From: Diploptera punctata | Taxonomy: Eukaryota > Arthropoda > Insecta > Blattodea > Blaberidae | Length of the DNA: 64,000 nucleotides | Direction of reading: 5' to 3' | Assembly: GCA_030220185.1 (NCBI GenBank) | Contig: JASPKZ010007527.1 | Span: forward strand, 62,001 to 126,000 | In this document: positions 10,431-20,884 of the stretch, one piece after another | Layout of the letters: every line of letters starts with the position of its first letter | Position numbering within the stretch: the first letter of the stretch is position 1 | Made by a program: the position numbers and the translations under genes | Notes under the pieces: generated by a model | Seen by the model: the letters and a program-made list of their open reading frames with translations, nothing else | What the model was told of the DNA's origin: nothing | Databases searched by the model: none

Positions 10431-10659
10431 AATTTTAAACTCTGAACATAGTGTCTGCTCGGTCATTATCATTAAGTAACGTGTTTGCTATCGCAGTAGG
10501 AAATAAAATCCTAGAAGGTCTATTCTCTTACCTTCAAGTAAATAAGGTCAGAGATAACATCAGCAAGCTTGTGTACAAAAAAAAGAAGTAAAGCACGATT
10601 TCGACGTTACTGCCCTATATACATACATACAGTTAAAAACAGTATAGCTGGCGCAATCT

Positions 10660-10985
10660 ATGAAGTGACAGGTGAATGGAGAAGACTACACAACAGTGAA
10701 CTAGAGGAAACCAGATATTATAAGAACAGTTAAGTCTCGTAGACTGCGATGGGCAGGACATGTGGCACGAATGGGGAATGAAAGACGTGCATGCAAGCTT
10801 CTTGTAGGAAAACCAGAGGGAAAACGCCCAGTTGGTAGACCAAAAATGAGGTGGGAGAATAATATTAACTATGATTTGAGGGAAGTAGATTATACGGGGA
10901 TGATTGAAAACATTAGCTCAGGATAGGGGTGTATGGAGAGTTTATGTCCGCGCGGCCATGAACCTATGGGTTCGATAGTGTAAGT
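10660..10985 (+). mobile_element. Non-LTR fragment, family G, copy 3
   Basis: The 3' fragment shares gagaagactacacaac through the terminal gggttcgatagtg with other copies. It has several frame breaks and ends in a gttaattagtta variant of the tail. Confidence 0.8.
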
Positions 10986-11254
10986 TAATTAGTTAGCTGA
11001 TACACTATAAAATAGCGGGTGTGACGTCACTCTTGTTCTTGGAGAAACAAGAGCTGAATTGGTACTACTATCTGATTTAAAAATATCGACTCACCTGAGA
11101 ACGTTGTGATGTGGCTAAGAAATGATCTGCCGCTTTTAACTGCAAGGGAAAGAAATCGAAACCGGAATGAAGCAATGGCAACCCGCTATGCGAAGTAGAT
11201 GGACGTCCCTGCGTGAGTAAAGAAGGCCACGACCAACGTCGTAAGGAAAAGGAT

Positions 11255-11515
11255 TTTAGTTGTATTATTAGAAATCCGAGAAAAAATGAACATTAGTTAT
11301 TCAATAGTAGATTACATAAGATACAAGCAATTAAATTGGTGCGGGCGAATGCAAGAAGAAAGGTTACCCAGGAAAACATTGGAATGGTGTCCACCTGGAA
11401 GAAGGAGGAGAGGAAGACCTCGAAACTCGTGGATGCAGGAAATAAGAACTGGAATGAGAACAAGAGGGCATGGAGTGGATGGATAGAGACGAGTGGAGAA
11501 TTAAAATAAAAGTTT
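11255..11515 (+). mobile_element. Non-LTR RT tail remnant (arginine-rich GRPR type)
   Basis: The frame at 11286-11486 reads YIRYKQLNWCGRMQEERLPR and later RRRRGRPRNSWMQEI. This is the C-terminal tail typical of insect non-LTR polyproteins of another family than G. It is 5' truncated. The flanking 10990-11250 is unassigned. Confidence 0.7.
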
Positions 11516-11673
11516 AGACACAGAAAGATGTGTAGACATTGAACATCTGTGTAATTTGCTTACCTGTTACGGTGGCCGCTGGATGGTAGTTGGAACGTCT
11601 TCCCGCTACTTCTTGTGTGAATTGAGAATACTACATACGAGTATATAAGAAAAATGTATGTTTGTTGGAATAC

Positions 11674-11743
11674 TTGAGTAGCTCACTTGGTTACAGCGCT
11701 AAACGTACAGAGTTTAGAGACTCGGGTTCAAATCCCGACTCAA
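11674..11743 (+). repeat. tRNA-like module with loop GTACAGA
   Basis: The acceptor is TTGAGT against ACTCAA, the anticodon arm is TAAAC-GTACAGA-GTTTA and the B-box is GGGTTCAAATCCC. The arms are tatataagaaaaatg on the left and catttttctttt on the right. It differs from 923-993 mainly in the acceptor and D-arm, so the stems appear to have co-varied. Confidence 0.6.
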
Positions 11744-11763
11744 ACATTCATTTTTCTTTTCTT

Positions 11764-11765
<2 letters not shown>

Positions 11766-11807
<42 letters not shown>
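11766..11807. repeat. AT microsatellite
   Basis: A pure (at)n tract lies between a tRNA-like module and a family G fragment. Confidence 0.9.
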
Positions 11808-11810
<3 letters not shown>

Positions 11811-11811
11811 C

Positions 11812-12042
11812 TACCTACTTACTGGTACTATCGAACCCGTAGGTTCATGGCCGCGCGGACATAAGCTCTCCATACACCCCTATCCTGAGCGAATGTTTTC
11901 CAATCATTCCCTGTATAATCTACTTCCCTCAAATCATGGTTAATGTTGTTCTCCCACCTCATTCTTGGTCTACCAACTGGGCGTTTTGCCTCTGGTTTTC
12001 CCGCAAGAAGCTTCCATGCACGTCTTTCATTCCATATATTAG
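11812..12042 (-). mobile_element. Non-LTR fragment, family G, copy 4
   Basis: Minus-strand frame 11828-12082 encodes NERRAWKLLAGKPEAKRPVG and the conserved end LREVDYTGNDWK. The (ttac)n complement of the 3' tail lies at 11812-11823. The copy is 5' truncated near 12042. From 12045 to 12560 no feature was identified. Confidence 0.85.
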
Positions 12043-12565
12043 AAATTGGAGTGCGGCGGAATGGGGTCTTCCACTTCTCCAAGTCAGAAATTGCATTTAC
12101 TTTCCTGTAGTTTAAATGAGAGATTTGGCGCTGGATTTTAGTGCCTTAAAAGCTGAATTTTTTTTTACATGGCCTTGGTGCATAACAACGTTTCTCTGGA
12201 AGAGATTTCAAGGTGGGTTTCAGCAATGGTTGATAGCTTCGTTGTTACAAGTTATTCTAAGTTAGACTAAACTTATAACTGACTGCAAAATGATCGCGTC
12301 TAGCACAGGACAGCAACTATCTGATACAAACATAAACGGTGTTTTCTTTTAGGTGTATACTAGGGGTTGAAATGTAAAGTGTGAAGTAGCACTTAGGCTA
12401 TAAGACGGTCCTCTCCCGCTAGTAACAGTACGGAAAGTTTATTTAAATTTAACCCTTAAATTTATAAAACCAAGATTTAATTATTCCTTGATGGTTTATG
12501 TAGTCAGAAGTCAGGGATTGCAATGTTACTTCTACGAGTAACAGTGGGGAAAATGAAGACTGACT

Positions 12566-12851
12566 ATAGTCCAGCCGCTGAGTTCCCGGTCCTGATGTTT
12601 TCACGACAGTGTTGTCGATATGCATATTCAGTGGGAGGCTTTATGCACCACGCGGAATATTAAATTATGGTGGTTAGCACACAACATCGCAGCAATTTCA
12701 AACCTTACTAGTGGCGTCAAGAGCAGTGATTGGTTGTGGCAGACGCCCACTCCCAATTCAACTATTTCCTTATTGGCAGTAGAGGGCGAGTTTCTCCCTT
12801 TATCCCTCGTACAACCTAAACGTCAGGCCGAATACTCAGCGGCTGGACTGT
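12566..12851. mobile_element. Putative MITE with about 20-bp TIRs
   Basis: The left end tagtccagccgctgagt is mirrored by actcagcggctggact at 12834-12850, with looser pairing further inside. It is flanked by TA-containing dinucleotides. Its GC content is higher than the surroundings. The 77-codon frame inside has no recognisable domain. Confidence 0.6.
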
Positions 12852-13271
12852 AAGACTTATTTTTGCAGACTTAAGGTTCTATTACGTGTCGTAAATATAC
12901 GACACCTGACCCACGGATTTAGTTCCTTCCCAAGGAACCCATTTTTTAAACATGCGCTGATTTTTATTTTTCCATGTAACTTTGAATAGTTGACAACATG
13001 TTTGCTTTAGTTTTACTGTGCATTCAGTGGCGTGAAGACTGATTCTTAACATTTTTATAGTTTCAGGTGCAGTTGGCTGCAGTGAATTTTTCTGAATGCC
13101 TTTAAGATATAATGTAAACGGAGACTATGCAGTCTTCACCAGGATGAAGGTAAATTAAACATCTGACACTATAGGTTCATGGCCGCATAAAACCATTATA
13201 ATATAATCAATACATTATTATCTTCTAAAAAGTCAAGTTTTGCTAGTTTCATCTTTATTATAACGATTATA

Positions 13272-13491
13272 CAGGGTGCGACATAAGTCAGTCAACCACT
13301 GCACATGGTTGCAAGGAAAAGAATCAGATTGGTTGAAACTGGGGTTTGATTACGGGACCTTCACAATATAATCTCAAACACTACTGCTTGAGGTAATTTG
13401 CTAACTTTGAACAATTTCGGTAATTGTTTTATAGACGTCACAGAAAATAATGTATTTACATTTTCGGATAACTGACTTATTCTGCATCCTG
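13272..13491. mobile_element. TA-flanked MITE with CAGGGTG ends
   Basis: TA dinucleotides border cagggtgcgacataagtcag at 13272 and its imperfect mirror ctgacttattctgcatcctg ending at 13491. The size is about 220 bp with no frame. The terminus matches the CAGGGTG-type ends of the elements at 20354 and 52609, typical of the IS630/Tc1/mariner superfamily. Confidence 0.7.
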
Positions 13492-13554
13492 TATTTTATG
13501 CTAATTTATTGTTATTTATAAAATTATGAACAATTGTAAATTATGATGATCTTG

Positions 13555-13745
13555 AAGAAGATTTTCGGGCTGTAGGCCGTGGTCGTGAGGCTTGTAGTTC
13601 CCCGATGTTTCGGCAGAGACTGCGTCTGGCATCCTCAAGGGTTGTCTCTGGCGAACGTCGGGGAACTACAAGCCTCAAGACCACGGCCTACAGCCCGAAA
13701 ATCTTCTACAAGATCATCATAACTCCGGCCGTGAAAGTCTACGTG
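13555..13745. repeat. Hairpin repeat family F, copy 1
   Basis: The word gattttcgggctgtaggccg and its mirror cggcctacagcccgaaaatc flank a short centre with gtttcggcagagactgcgtc. Related hairpins lie at 19955-20215 and 58130-58250. The central words resemble Penelope-type terminal repeats, but no enzyme domain is attached. Confidence 0.65.
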
Positions 13746-14047
13746 AATACAATTATTGTAAATTACCTTGTTTTACAAATTCAAGCATTTCTGGATAATT
13801 TAAGATGTAACAAATATTCCATTACTTTCCATTAATTTGGTTTAACCTCTCACCTTGTAGGTGCTTTTCACACGTCACCCGGGCCTTACAGTGACACGAC
13901 GTGTCGGGAGAGAGATTCACACACACACCTTTTAACCACACAAGGACATGCAGGATCTCCTCTAATGAGATCAGCTCAATGTCGGAGCCACCTCCGAGAC
14001 AACACAACATTAAGACGAAACACACCATTCACACTAAACTTAATGAA

Positions 14048-14235
14048 TATGTTAATGATGATAAAGATGGCCAGATGATGTTCGGGGAACGTTTGGGCCT
14101 TAAAGTTTCCTGATATTTGTCTCATAGGTGAGGAAAAAAACATCACCCAGGAAACTTGTCCCGACCTGGGATCGAACCCGAGCCCACTGCGTACCAAGCA
14201 GGAACACTGCCCCGAGACCACAACGGTGGACCACA
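14048..14235 (-). mobile_element. SINE family B, divergent subfamily, copy 5
   Basis: The tRNA-like head (minus strand, about 14155-14230) and body (gtgatgtttttttcctcacc) follow family B order with distinct bases (caagtttcctgggtgatg). The tail is absent. Copies 6 (23332) and 11 (63780) are of this subfamily. Confidence 0.75.
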
Positions 14236-14669
14236 AATACAGTACATAATTATTTAATAAATAAAGTGATTGTTGTATTTTAATTAAACAGATTTTTGAC
14301 CTGATGAGTGGAAGAGAAGACCGCATGGCGTGACACCCGGCAGACGTTGTCCTGCCCGAACGTACAATTCTCGTGTCATGGCCGGACGATAAAAATGTTA
14401 CTTTTATACCATAAAATTCACTAATTAATACATAATTATATATTATTAAATAAGTTCGCAAGAAAATCTTTCACAGTCATTTGTTGCGGCTCAAGTAGTG
14501 TACATGACGTGGTATTGTTGTCGCACGGAATATGTCGATAATGCAGATGACTACATATCTGACATAAAAATTGTATATAATACGATCGCAGTTTCACTTC
14601 CCGATTACAATTGTGACGCACTCAAACACGCACGAAAAAATCATCATCATCGGTTGTCGTTTAAGCAGT

Positions 14670-14995
14670 TTTTAATTCCAAGTTTCAAGTAAACCTCCGC
14701 TCCTAATTGTCGGATTTCGCTCACATGTTGGTAATACCCACCTCGGTTTATCTTAATAGGATATACTGAGTTTCGTTGTGAAACATCGAAAAATGTGATC
14801 TCTAAATAGATTTCTAATTTCTCACTTGGGGTGAACTCCTACACTCAATGGTTTTAGAGTATAAAATTGTGATTCTAAACCATCCAGGGACCCACTCAAA
14901 CACATACAAACAATTTCATCAAAATTGATCCAATCGTTCAGGAGGAGTTCAGTGACATATACACATACAGAAGAATTATATATATATATATAAAG
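14670..14995 (+). repeat. Interspersed repeat with RTE/Helitron-like end words
   Basis: The stretch from agtttttaattccaagtttc to caaaattgatccaatcgttc and a terminal TA microsatellite matches two tandem units at 54331-54932. The end word cgttcaggaggagttcagtg and the microsatellite are typical of a repeat class widespread in insects. The superfamily cannot be fixed from this stretch. The intervening 14240-14670 shows no gene. Confidence 0.6.
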
Positions 14996-15018
14996 ATGAC
15001 ATGAAAAGAATAATAGAC

Positions 15019-15166
15019 GCCTGAACCGAGATTTGAACCCGGATCTCTGAATTGGTACTTGAGGAATCCAGACCTCTGAATTGATTCTACGAGATGCCTG
15101 GATAGCATAAGTGGTAATGCACTGAAGTATTAATTCAGAGGTACAGGTTCAAATGTCGATTCAGGC
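15019..15166. repeat. Inverted pair of tRNA-like modules
   Basis: A partial minus-strand module (15019-15058, with agatttgaacccgg) faces a full plus-strand module (15096-15166). The latter has GCCTGGA against TTCAGGC and anticodon arm CTGAA-GTATTAA-TTCAG. The outer arms are atgacatgaaaagaa at about 14997-15010 and ttcttttcatgtcat at about 15241-15255. A TTC microsatellite and a 60-base insert sit in the right arm. Confidence 0.6.
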
Positions 15167-15472
15167 GTTTATTTTTCTTCTTCTTCTTCTTCTTCACTTC
15201 ACGGGGCAGGCTAAAATTGCCTGTTCCGCCTCACAGTTTTTCTTTTCATGTCATATTAAGCTTGCATTGCTTAACGTCAAAATGTAATTACAACATTGAA
15301 ATAAAGATATATATATACGGGTGAATCATAAATATGGCTATAAGTTTGATCGCATTGTGTGATGAAAATATTACCATTACAAGAAATATGAAATTACCGT
15401 TGGAAAGGCAATTATTCAAATTACAACAATGGAATAAAACAAAACAGTGTAGAACTTACGTCATTAGTCAAA

Positions 15473-16117
15473 ATGGCGTTGAATATGCAACAGCAAATTA
15501 CAATTGTTGCATGGACAATACTTACTTACTCACTGGCACTATCGAACCCGTAGGTTCATGGCCGCGCGGACATAAGCTCTCCATACATCCCTATCTCGAG
15601 CTAATGCTTTCCAATCATTCCCTGTATAATCTACTTCCCTCAAATCGTAGTTAATGTCATTCTCCCACCTCATTCTTGGTCTACCAACTGGACGTTTTCC
15701 CTCTGGCTTTCCTACAAGAAGCTTCCATGCAAGTCTTTCATTCCCCATACGTGCAACATGTCCTGCCCATCGCAGTCTACGAGACTTAACTGTTCTTATT
15801 ATATCTGGCTTCCTATAAAGACCATGTACTTCATTGTTATGTATTCTTCTCCATTCACCTGTCTCTTCATCACAATAACGTATGCTAATGATCGTGAAGC
15901 CGCAAGACGGGCAAGACGTGAGTTTAACGTAGCATTGCAGGCCGTCGACTGTGGGGAAGTGGAGAAAACGACTGTTGGAAACGGGAAGGATGCAGAAAAT
16001 CAAACCTCCTGGAAGGTCTCGCATTAGCACGGATGCAGAAACAACGAAGAGAATTGTGGAGGCGTTCGACGCTAGCCCACAAAAATCAACCCGCCAAGCT
16101 GCACGTGAGCAGTGATT
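15473..16117 (+). pseudogene. Transposase N-terminal (HTH) pseudogene
   Basis: An ATG at 15473 starts ALNMQQQITIVAWTI up to the retroelement at 15521. The frame resumes directly after the duplicated acaata at 15878 as TYANDREAARRARREFNV. After a frameshift near 15940 the +1 frame reads GKWRKRLLETGRMQKIKPPG and RISTDAETTKRIVEAF, stopping at 16117. Spacing and motifs fit the DNA-binding part of IS630-like insect transposases. No DDE domain follows. Confidence 0.65.
15521..15871 (-). mobile_element. Non-LTR fragment, family G, copy 5, inside the TIR element
   Basis: The minus strand encodes the conserved tail (RLRWAGHVARMGNERLAWKL). The copy is flanked by the 6-base repeat acaata at 15515-15520 and 15872-15877. 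Removing it and one repeat rejoins the transposase frame, so the insertion is later than the DNA transposon. Confidence 0.85.
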
Positions 16118-16310
16118 TGTTTTTGTTTTGTTCTATTGTTGTAATTTGAAGGATTCCCTTTCCAATGATAACATCATATTTCCTTTAATAATAATATTTT
16201 CGTCACAAAATGCGATCAAATACAGCCATATTTCTGAATCATTCTGTATATATCTAAAACCATTAGGTGTAGGAGTTCACCTAAAGTGAAAATTTAAAAA
16301 TCAAGATTAC

Positions 16311-16338
16311 GTATATATATATATATATATATATATAT
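16311..16338. repeat. AT microsatellite
   Basis: A (at)n tract lies just outside the TIR element. The stretch 16340-16660 holds no further recognised feature. Confidence 0.85.
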
Positions 16339-16661
16339 TCATCATCCTGCCAGGTATTAGTCCTAGAAGAACTGTTACGGCCTGAGAAAGCGGTTTTCGT
16401 GCCATCTTTTCATAGGTCGACCAAGTGACCGTTTCCCATTTGGACAGTAGTTCTTCAGTATTGAAACAGGTCCAGATGCTTAAAGATGGCAACCCCATCA
16501 CTGGACTTACTACCTCCTTGCTAGCAACTAGTTGGTGGGACATTCAATTGCTTTCAAGCCTGATATATATGTAATCTTGATAATGATGGCTTAGCTATCG
16601 AAACACATATTGAGGCTGTTTGTGTTATTGACAATAATGTGTAACTTGTGGTTGTCAACAG

Positions 16662-16904
16662 GAGAAAGGAATATCGCTGGCTGCGTTTGCCACGACGATC
16701 CTGTTCCTGATCCTGACAGTTGTGATGGTGAGCGTCACACTACAGTCAGCGTACGCCTGGCTGGTAATGGGGTCCACATTGTTCCTGTTCGTCACCCTGT
16801 GTAGCTACAGCTCCTGTGAGAAGACTCACTCCTCGCAGTGGAGAAGAGCGAGCATCAACTCTGATTCCATCAGCACCATATCTGACGCTAGAGACCTCAC
16901 TGTC
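16662..16904 (+). CDS. PPxY membrane protein, internal exon with both membrane segments
   Basis: The acceptor is caacag before GAGAAAGG and the donor is GTC followed by gtaagt. The exon has 81 codons in phase 0. The upstream frame lacks an ATG before an in-frame stop at 16635, which shows an earlier exon must exist. GC content is clearly above the intronic background. Confidence 0.75.
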
Positions 16905-18897
16905 GTAAGTTGTAACTCTCAACTTCAATTGTTGAGGAGACAAGAGACATGTTAAACTAACTAACTCATGTAGCTTTTGTCCAGTTCCTCTCTATCATGG
17001 CTCCCGTAGCATAGAGATCAAGGTCTCTCTCCCTCTTCTTCAATTTGCTTCGGTGTACGGGTTCTGTGTAGGGGCCGGTAGTTGGTAGAAGGTGTTTCAT
17101 CCTCAGATCTTCTGCATAGAACGACTCTCTCTCTTGCAAGAGAAAACAGCAGCGGCCACAAGAGCAATCTGTAGCTCGACTGTCACTATCCACGGTCATG
17201 ATACAACGATATCTCCAATCATACACATACGGCATAGACATTTGTTTTATTTAGTTACATATTCTGTTACTACCAAACAGCGCTACCATTGTAGTTTGCT
17301 CATTGTAGTTCATCGCAAACGACCGATATTTTTTAGATGTCACTGTACTCAGTTTTCCCTCTATTCGAAGTTTCTCTATGTTCACCAACAACCAGCACCA
17401 ATTCACAAGCTGAAGATGGAGCATATGCTTCGAAAGTACTCCACATCCCACATCTAAAGTTGAGCAAAACTGAGACCTGAGGTATCTATTTTTATATTAT
17501 AAATATTACATAGTGACCACAACGATGTTTCGTCATGAATTTTAAAAGTGTCGAATAAGTAATTAAATAAGCTTTTTCTTCTTCTTCTTCTTCTTCTTCC
17601 TTCCAAGTATTAGGCCAAGGCCTGTTACGGTCCTATAGAAAATTTTCGCTCCAGCGTTTCATAGGACGGCCCAGAGATCTTCGTCCTCTTGGTATATAAT
17701 TATAAACAGCTTTGGGGATCCGATTTGAACTCATTCTTTCAAGATGGTGTTTCCAATTTAGTTGGTATTGTTTAATATATTCCAAAATTGGCGTAGTCTT
17801 CAATTCTTTTAAGATATCGGTGTTCCTTTTCCAATCCCATCTGGTGTAACCTGCTGTTCTGTGCATGAATCTCATTTCACAAGCCGTTATTCTGCTTTCA
17901 TGTTGTCTCTTTAGTGTCCATGCTTCACTACCGTAGGTCAACACTGGTCTAGCCAAAGTGTTATATAAACGTAATCTGGTGTTTTTTTGTACAAGGGATG
18001 GTTTCATAACTTGATTAATAATCCCAAACTTTTATTATAACTAGTAATTTTTCAGGGATATCCTTTTCATCCCAGATAGAGAGATAATATCCAAGATATT
18101 TAAATTGATTAGATCTCTCTAAAATTTTATTCTGGAGACAGATTTTACTTTGTATGGTGTCCTTCCCATGAAATGCCATAATTTTAGTTTTGTTAATTGA
18201 TGTTTCCATATTAAATTTGACAGCTATATGTTTTGTTAATTATAAATTGATCGTTGCAAATAATTTTCGGAAAGTGCCAGAAGAGCTAAATCATCTGCAA
18301 AAAGAATAATATCGAGTTTGATGTTCCTATTGATGGTATATATCCCCGTTGTGTTTTCCTCCATTCGTTTATTAATTTATTCATGTATATAATGAAAAGC
18401 ACCAGTGAAAGTCCACATCCCTGTCTTACTCCACTGTTGATCTTTTCCCAAGAAGATAATTTGTCATCTTGTTTAACAAAGATTTCATTATCTTTATAGA
18501 TGTTGAAGATATTAGTAATATATTGTTGTGTAACTTTATCATCAGCTAAAATTTGTAGTAATATATTTGAAATAAGTTACTAAATAATTAATTTTGTTGT
18601 TACTTCCAGGGTGATTTCAACAGAAGTATTCTGCCATACTGGATAACAGATCTTCCACCGAGCTACGCCGCCGCGACGTCAGGAATAAATTCTCCAGACA
18701 TCGCACCTACACACGACACAAATACTCAGTCACCACCTCCACCCTACTCCTCAGTGGTGGATCTAACATCCCCAACTCAACACAGTGATAATACAAGTGC
18801 TCAGAATGAAATAAAACAGGACATTAGCGCCAGACAGGAGCCCTCCTGTACGAGTGCATTCACTGAGGGTAAAAAGCAACCACATCAGACAATCTGA
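16662..18897 (+). CDS. Two-pass membrane protein with two PPxY motifs (3' part of gene)
   Basis: Two exons, 16662-16904 and 18610-18897, join in phase 0 to give 176 residues; the 5' coding exon is missing. Residues about 5-27 (SLAAFATTILFLILTVV at the start) and 32-50 (WLVMGSTLFLFVTLCSY) are two hydrophobic segments separated by a short turn. A serine-rich linker follows, then DLPPSYAA and SPPPPYSSV, two PPxY motifs of the kind bound by WW domains of NEDD4-family ubiquitin ligases. I do not recognise the family. The role as a ligase adaptor or trafficking protein is inference. It resembles the gene at 53859-60942 in layout. Confidence 0.75.
16966..17460. other. Intronic stretch without assigned feature
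   Basis: The sequence is moderately GC-rich compared with its neighbours. A 91-codon minus frame (16966-17241) and a 121-codon plus frame (17092-17457) overlap, and neither has a recognisable domain. They could mark an unidentified repeat. Confidence 0.3.
17577..18565 (-). mobile_element. Non-LTR reverse transcriptase fragment (family H) in the intron
   Basis: Minus-strand pieces in order include an RT stretch with GVRQGC-like and LADD-like motifs (about 18550-18260), NKTKIMAFHGKDT (18015-18209), and a tail LYNTLARPVLTYGSEAWTLK and GRRSLGRPMKRW (17633-18007). Frameshifts and stops separate them. A TTC microsatellite lies at the 3' end near 17577-17600. It is opposite in strand to the host gene. 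Confidence 0.85.
18610..18897 (+). CDS. PPxY membrane protein, terminal exon
   Basis: The acceptor ttccag precedes GGTGATTTC and the reading frame of 95 residues ends at TGA 18895-18897. It holds both PPxY motifs within about 40 residues and a polar tail (ending KKQPHQTI). No AATAAA was seen within 250 bases downstream. Confidence 0.75.
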   Translation, partial: GDFNRSILPYWITDLPPSYAAATSGINSPDIAPTHDTNTQSPPPPYSSVVDLTSPTQHSDNTSAQNEIKQDISARQEPSCTSAFTEGKKQPHQTI

Positions 18898-19184
18898 TTG
18901 TGATACCAGGTCTCTTGATGGACGGTCGTCTCAAACAGGACAGACTAACTTAGCATTCAATGACAACAGCAGCGCATGCTGATATTTACTGTGTGATACA
19001 TGGCAAGTTGTAAAATGTGTTTGTGAATTAATTTTACCAAACAAGTTGTCTAGAGGCCATATTAACATTGCATCCTCAAACCTACCTTCAAATTTCTCGC
19101 AGGAAAGCTTTGTGATGTACGAGGGCAGTGTCCAAAAAACAGTCATAAGTTTTCCAGTTTTTTTTATAAAGTAAAAGTAAGTAA

Positions 19185-19385
19185 AGTGATCCCACAACAG
19201 GCCCGGAGACCCTTGGGGTAGTAGGAGGTTAAGGCTCCCACTTTTTCTAGACAATCGGCACTTTATGTCAGCCGGGTTGTCAGCCCTGCGTGACGGCCGC
19301 CTTTACCCCCAGAACATGTGTCTGGTTTTCATTTCCGTTTACAGGCTGAGTCGACCCCAGGGCCATAGTGCCGCCAGAGGGTAGT
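19185..19385 (-). mobile_element. SINE family C, copy 3, head missing
   Basis: The minus-strand body is present, with gacataaagtgccgattgtc and the cctgttgtgggatcacttta end at 19185. It ends near ccctctggcggcac at 19380 without the tRNA-like head. Confidence 0.8.
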
Positions 19386-19441
19386 TTTTTTTATAGTTTC
19401 CATAACAATCATAAAAAACTGAAAATGTTCTTGTGAGTCCA

Positions 19442-19691
19442 TGTTTCCCTTAACAGAGATTTAGGCGCTCTGCCCCTACAGGGAAGAATTTGAACCCGAT
19501 TATGAAGATTTCCAGGCTTGTAAAAAATCCTTAAGCCTGAATGAAAAGGCCTGTAAGCAAAATTTACTGAATTTTCCCGTCCTAGTACTACCTTGGTTTC
19601 CTAGATGTCAGTATGAGGCGGAACGCTGACCACGGACCACTCAAAATGACATCTATACGAAAACAAGTGTAACTAAATTAGTGTGGTTCAA
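19442..19691 (+). repeat. Repeat family E, copy 1
   Basis: A 55-base segment (gagatttaggcgctctgccc) ends in tttgaacc. It is followed by about 195 bases ending in ggttcaaa. The second segment is found in opposite orientation relative to the first in the copy at 59925-60158. No coding potential. Confidence 0.7.
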
Positions 19692-19954
19692 ACTGAAAAT
19701 CTATGGCTGCTAATTACATGTTTATGGTTTCATGATAATTTCTGTGAATTTTCAGTCATTTTTATAGGTTTTAGGGAAATAAAAATAAAAAATTGAAAAA
19801 ACCAGGGTTGTGGTTTAAACTTTGGTTGAAAAATCCACCCTTTGGGTCTGAGGTTAATAGCTGAGGTAAAGCAGGATTTTTATAATCGGTAATAGATGGC
19901 AGCAAAATCATCTTGGAGTTACAAGACCTTAACAGCATGCAGATTATACCTCTA

Positions 19955-20215
19955 TGATGACCTTGTTGAAGGTTTCCGGGCTGTTGGCCGTGGTCTTGAG
20001 ACTTGTAGTTCCCCGACGTTTCGCCAGAGACTGCGTCCGGAATCCTCAAGGGTTGTCTTGAGACTGGCAATTTTGTCGACTACCTGCCCTATTTATACGT
20101 TTATCTGCGACGTGTTCTCTGCATCGGGGAACTATAAGCCTCAAGACCACGGCCAACAGCCCGGAAATCTTCAACAAGATCATCATAATAACTCCGGCCA
20201 TGAAAGCCTATACCT
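19955..20215. repeat. Hairpin repeat family F, copy 2
   Basis: The words gggctgttggccgtggtctt and aagaccacggccaacagccc are inverted around a centre of about 110 bp carrying acgtttcgccagagactgcg. The 99- and 137-codon frames here arise from the hairpin arms. Confidence 0.65.
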
Positions 20216-20353
20216 TTGTTTATCAAATAATGCAAAAATCCAAAATTTAGTCTTGAAAGATGTTTTGATCGCTGGCCACCAATTTTTTCTTCAGAAATAC
20301 AGAATATAGACGTAAGAGGATTGATTAAGTGGAAACAAATTTTAACAGTTATA

Positions 20354-20620
20354 CAGGGAATCCATTTTAAGAGCAAACCTCACATCATTCTGCCGCCGCC
20401 GCGACCAGATTGCTCAAATTTCTCAAATAAATGGTGAGTCTCTATGTGTAGGCCTACATTTTATAATAATCCAATTAGTTGAGTCATTTGTATTTTGTAG
20501 CTTCTAACTGTCATTTGTCGGTAGTAACGGAACACGCCGGTGCAAAGCACAATATAGCAGGCAAAGTGAGAGCGACTGCAACGCTGTAAAAAAAGGTTTC
20601 CACTTAAAATGGATTCCCTG
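20354..20620. mobile_element. TA-flanked MITE with CAGGGAATCC ends
   Basis: The ends cagggaatccattttaag and cttaaaatggattccctg are perfect 18-base inverted repeats bordered by TA. Its size is 267 bp with no frame. The interior is GC-richer (ccgccgccgcgacc). Confidence 0.85.
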
Positions 20621-20628
20621 TATCTGGT

Positions 20629-20700
20629 CTTGGATGGTGTGTAATGGATTGCACGCTGACGTACAGAGTTAGAGGTCCAGGGTTTGATTCCTGGTTCAAG
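20629..20700 (+). repeat. tRNA-like module with loop GTACAGA
   Basis: The acceptor pairs CTTGGA with TTCAAG, the anticodon arm is CTGAC-GTACAGA-GTTAG and the B-box is GGGTTTGATTCC. It lies directly next to the MITE ending at 20620. The right flank is ttaatttttctattaa. Confidence 0.6.
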
Positions 20701-20884
20701 CGTTAATTTTTCTATTAAAAAATTAATCTATCCAGAATTGGAACATGTTACATTAAATATAACATCAAAAAGAACATGGATTGTTTATATTTTTTCAAGA
20801 TTCCTATTTATTGCAAAGATGTCATACTGTTGTAAGGTAAATTGATAAAGTTTACAATTATGTAGAAGCCAAAAAAATTAAATA

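Larger units (their letters stand above)
15318..16246 (+). mobile_element. IS630/Tc1/mariner-type element with about 115-bp TIRs, transposase reduced to its N-terminus
   Basis: TA dinucleotides flank the element. The left 15318-15432 and right 16139-16246 are inverted copies (aaatatggctataagtttga against tcaaatacagccatattt). Between them is a short transposase remnant encoding a helix-turn-helix region, interrupted by a family G retroelement. The catalytic domain is absent, so this is an internally deleted, non-autonomous copy. Confidence 0.75.

Noticed and set aside
13976..14461. 161-codon minus-strand open frame
   Set aside because: Half of it is a SINE B head and body; the rest has no recognisable feature.
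15334..15654. 106-codon plus-strand open frame at the left TIR
   Set aside because: It runs from the TIR into the complement of a family G fragment, so it is chimeric by insertion.
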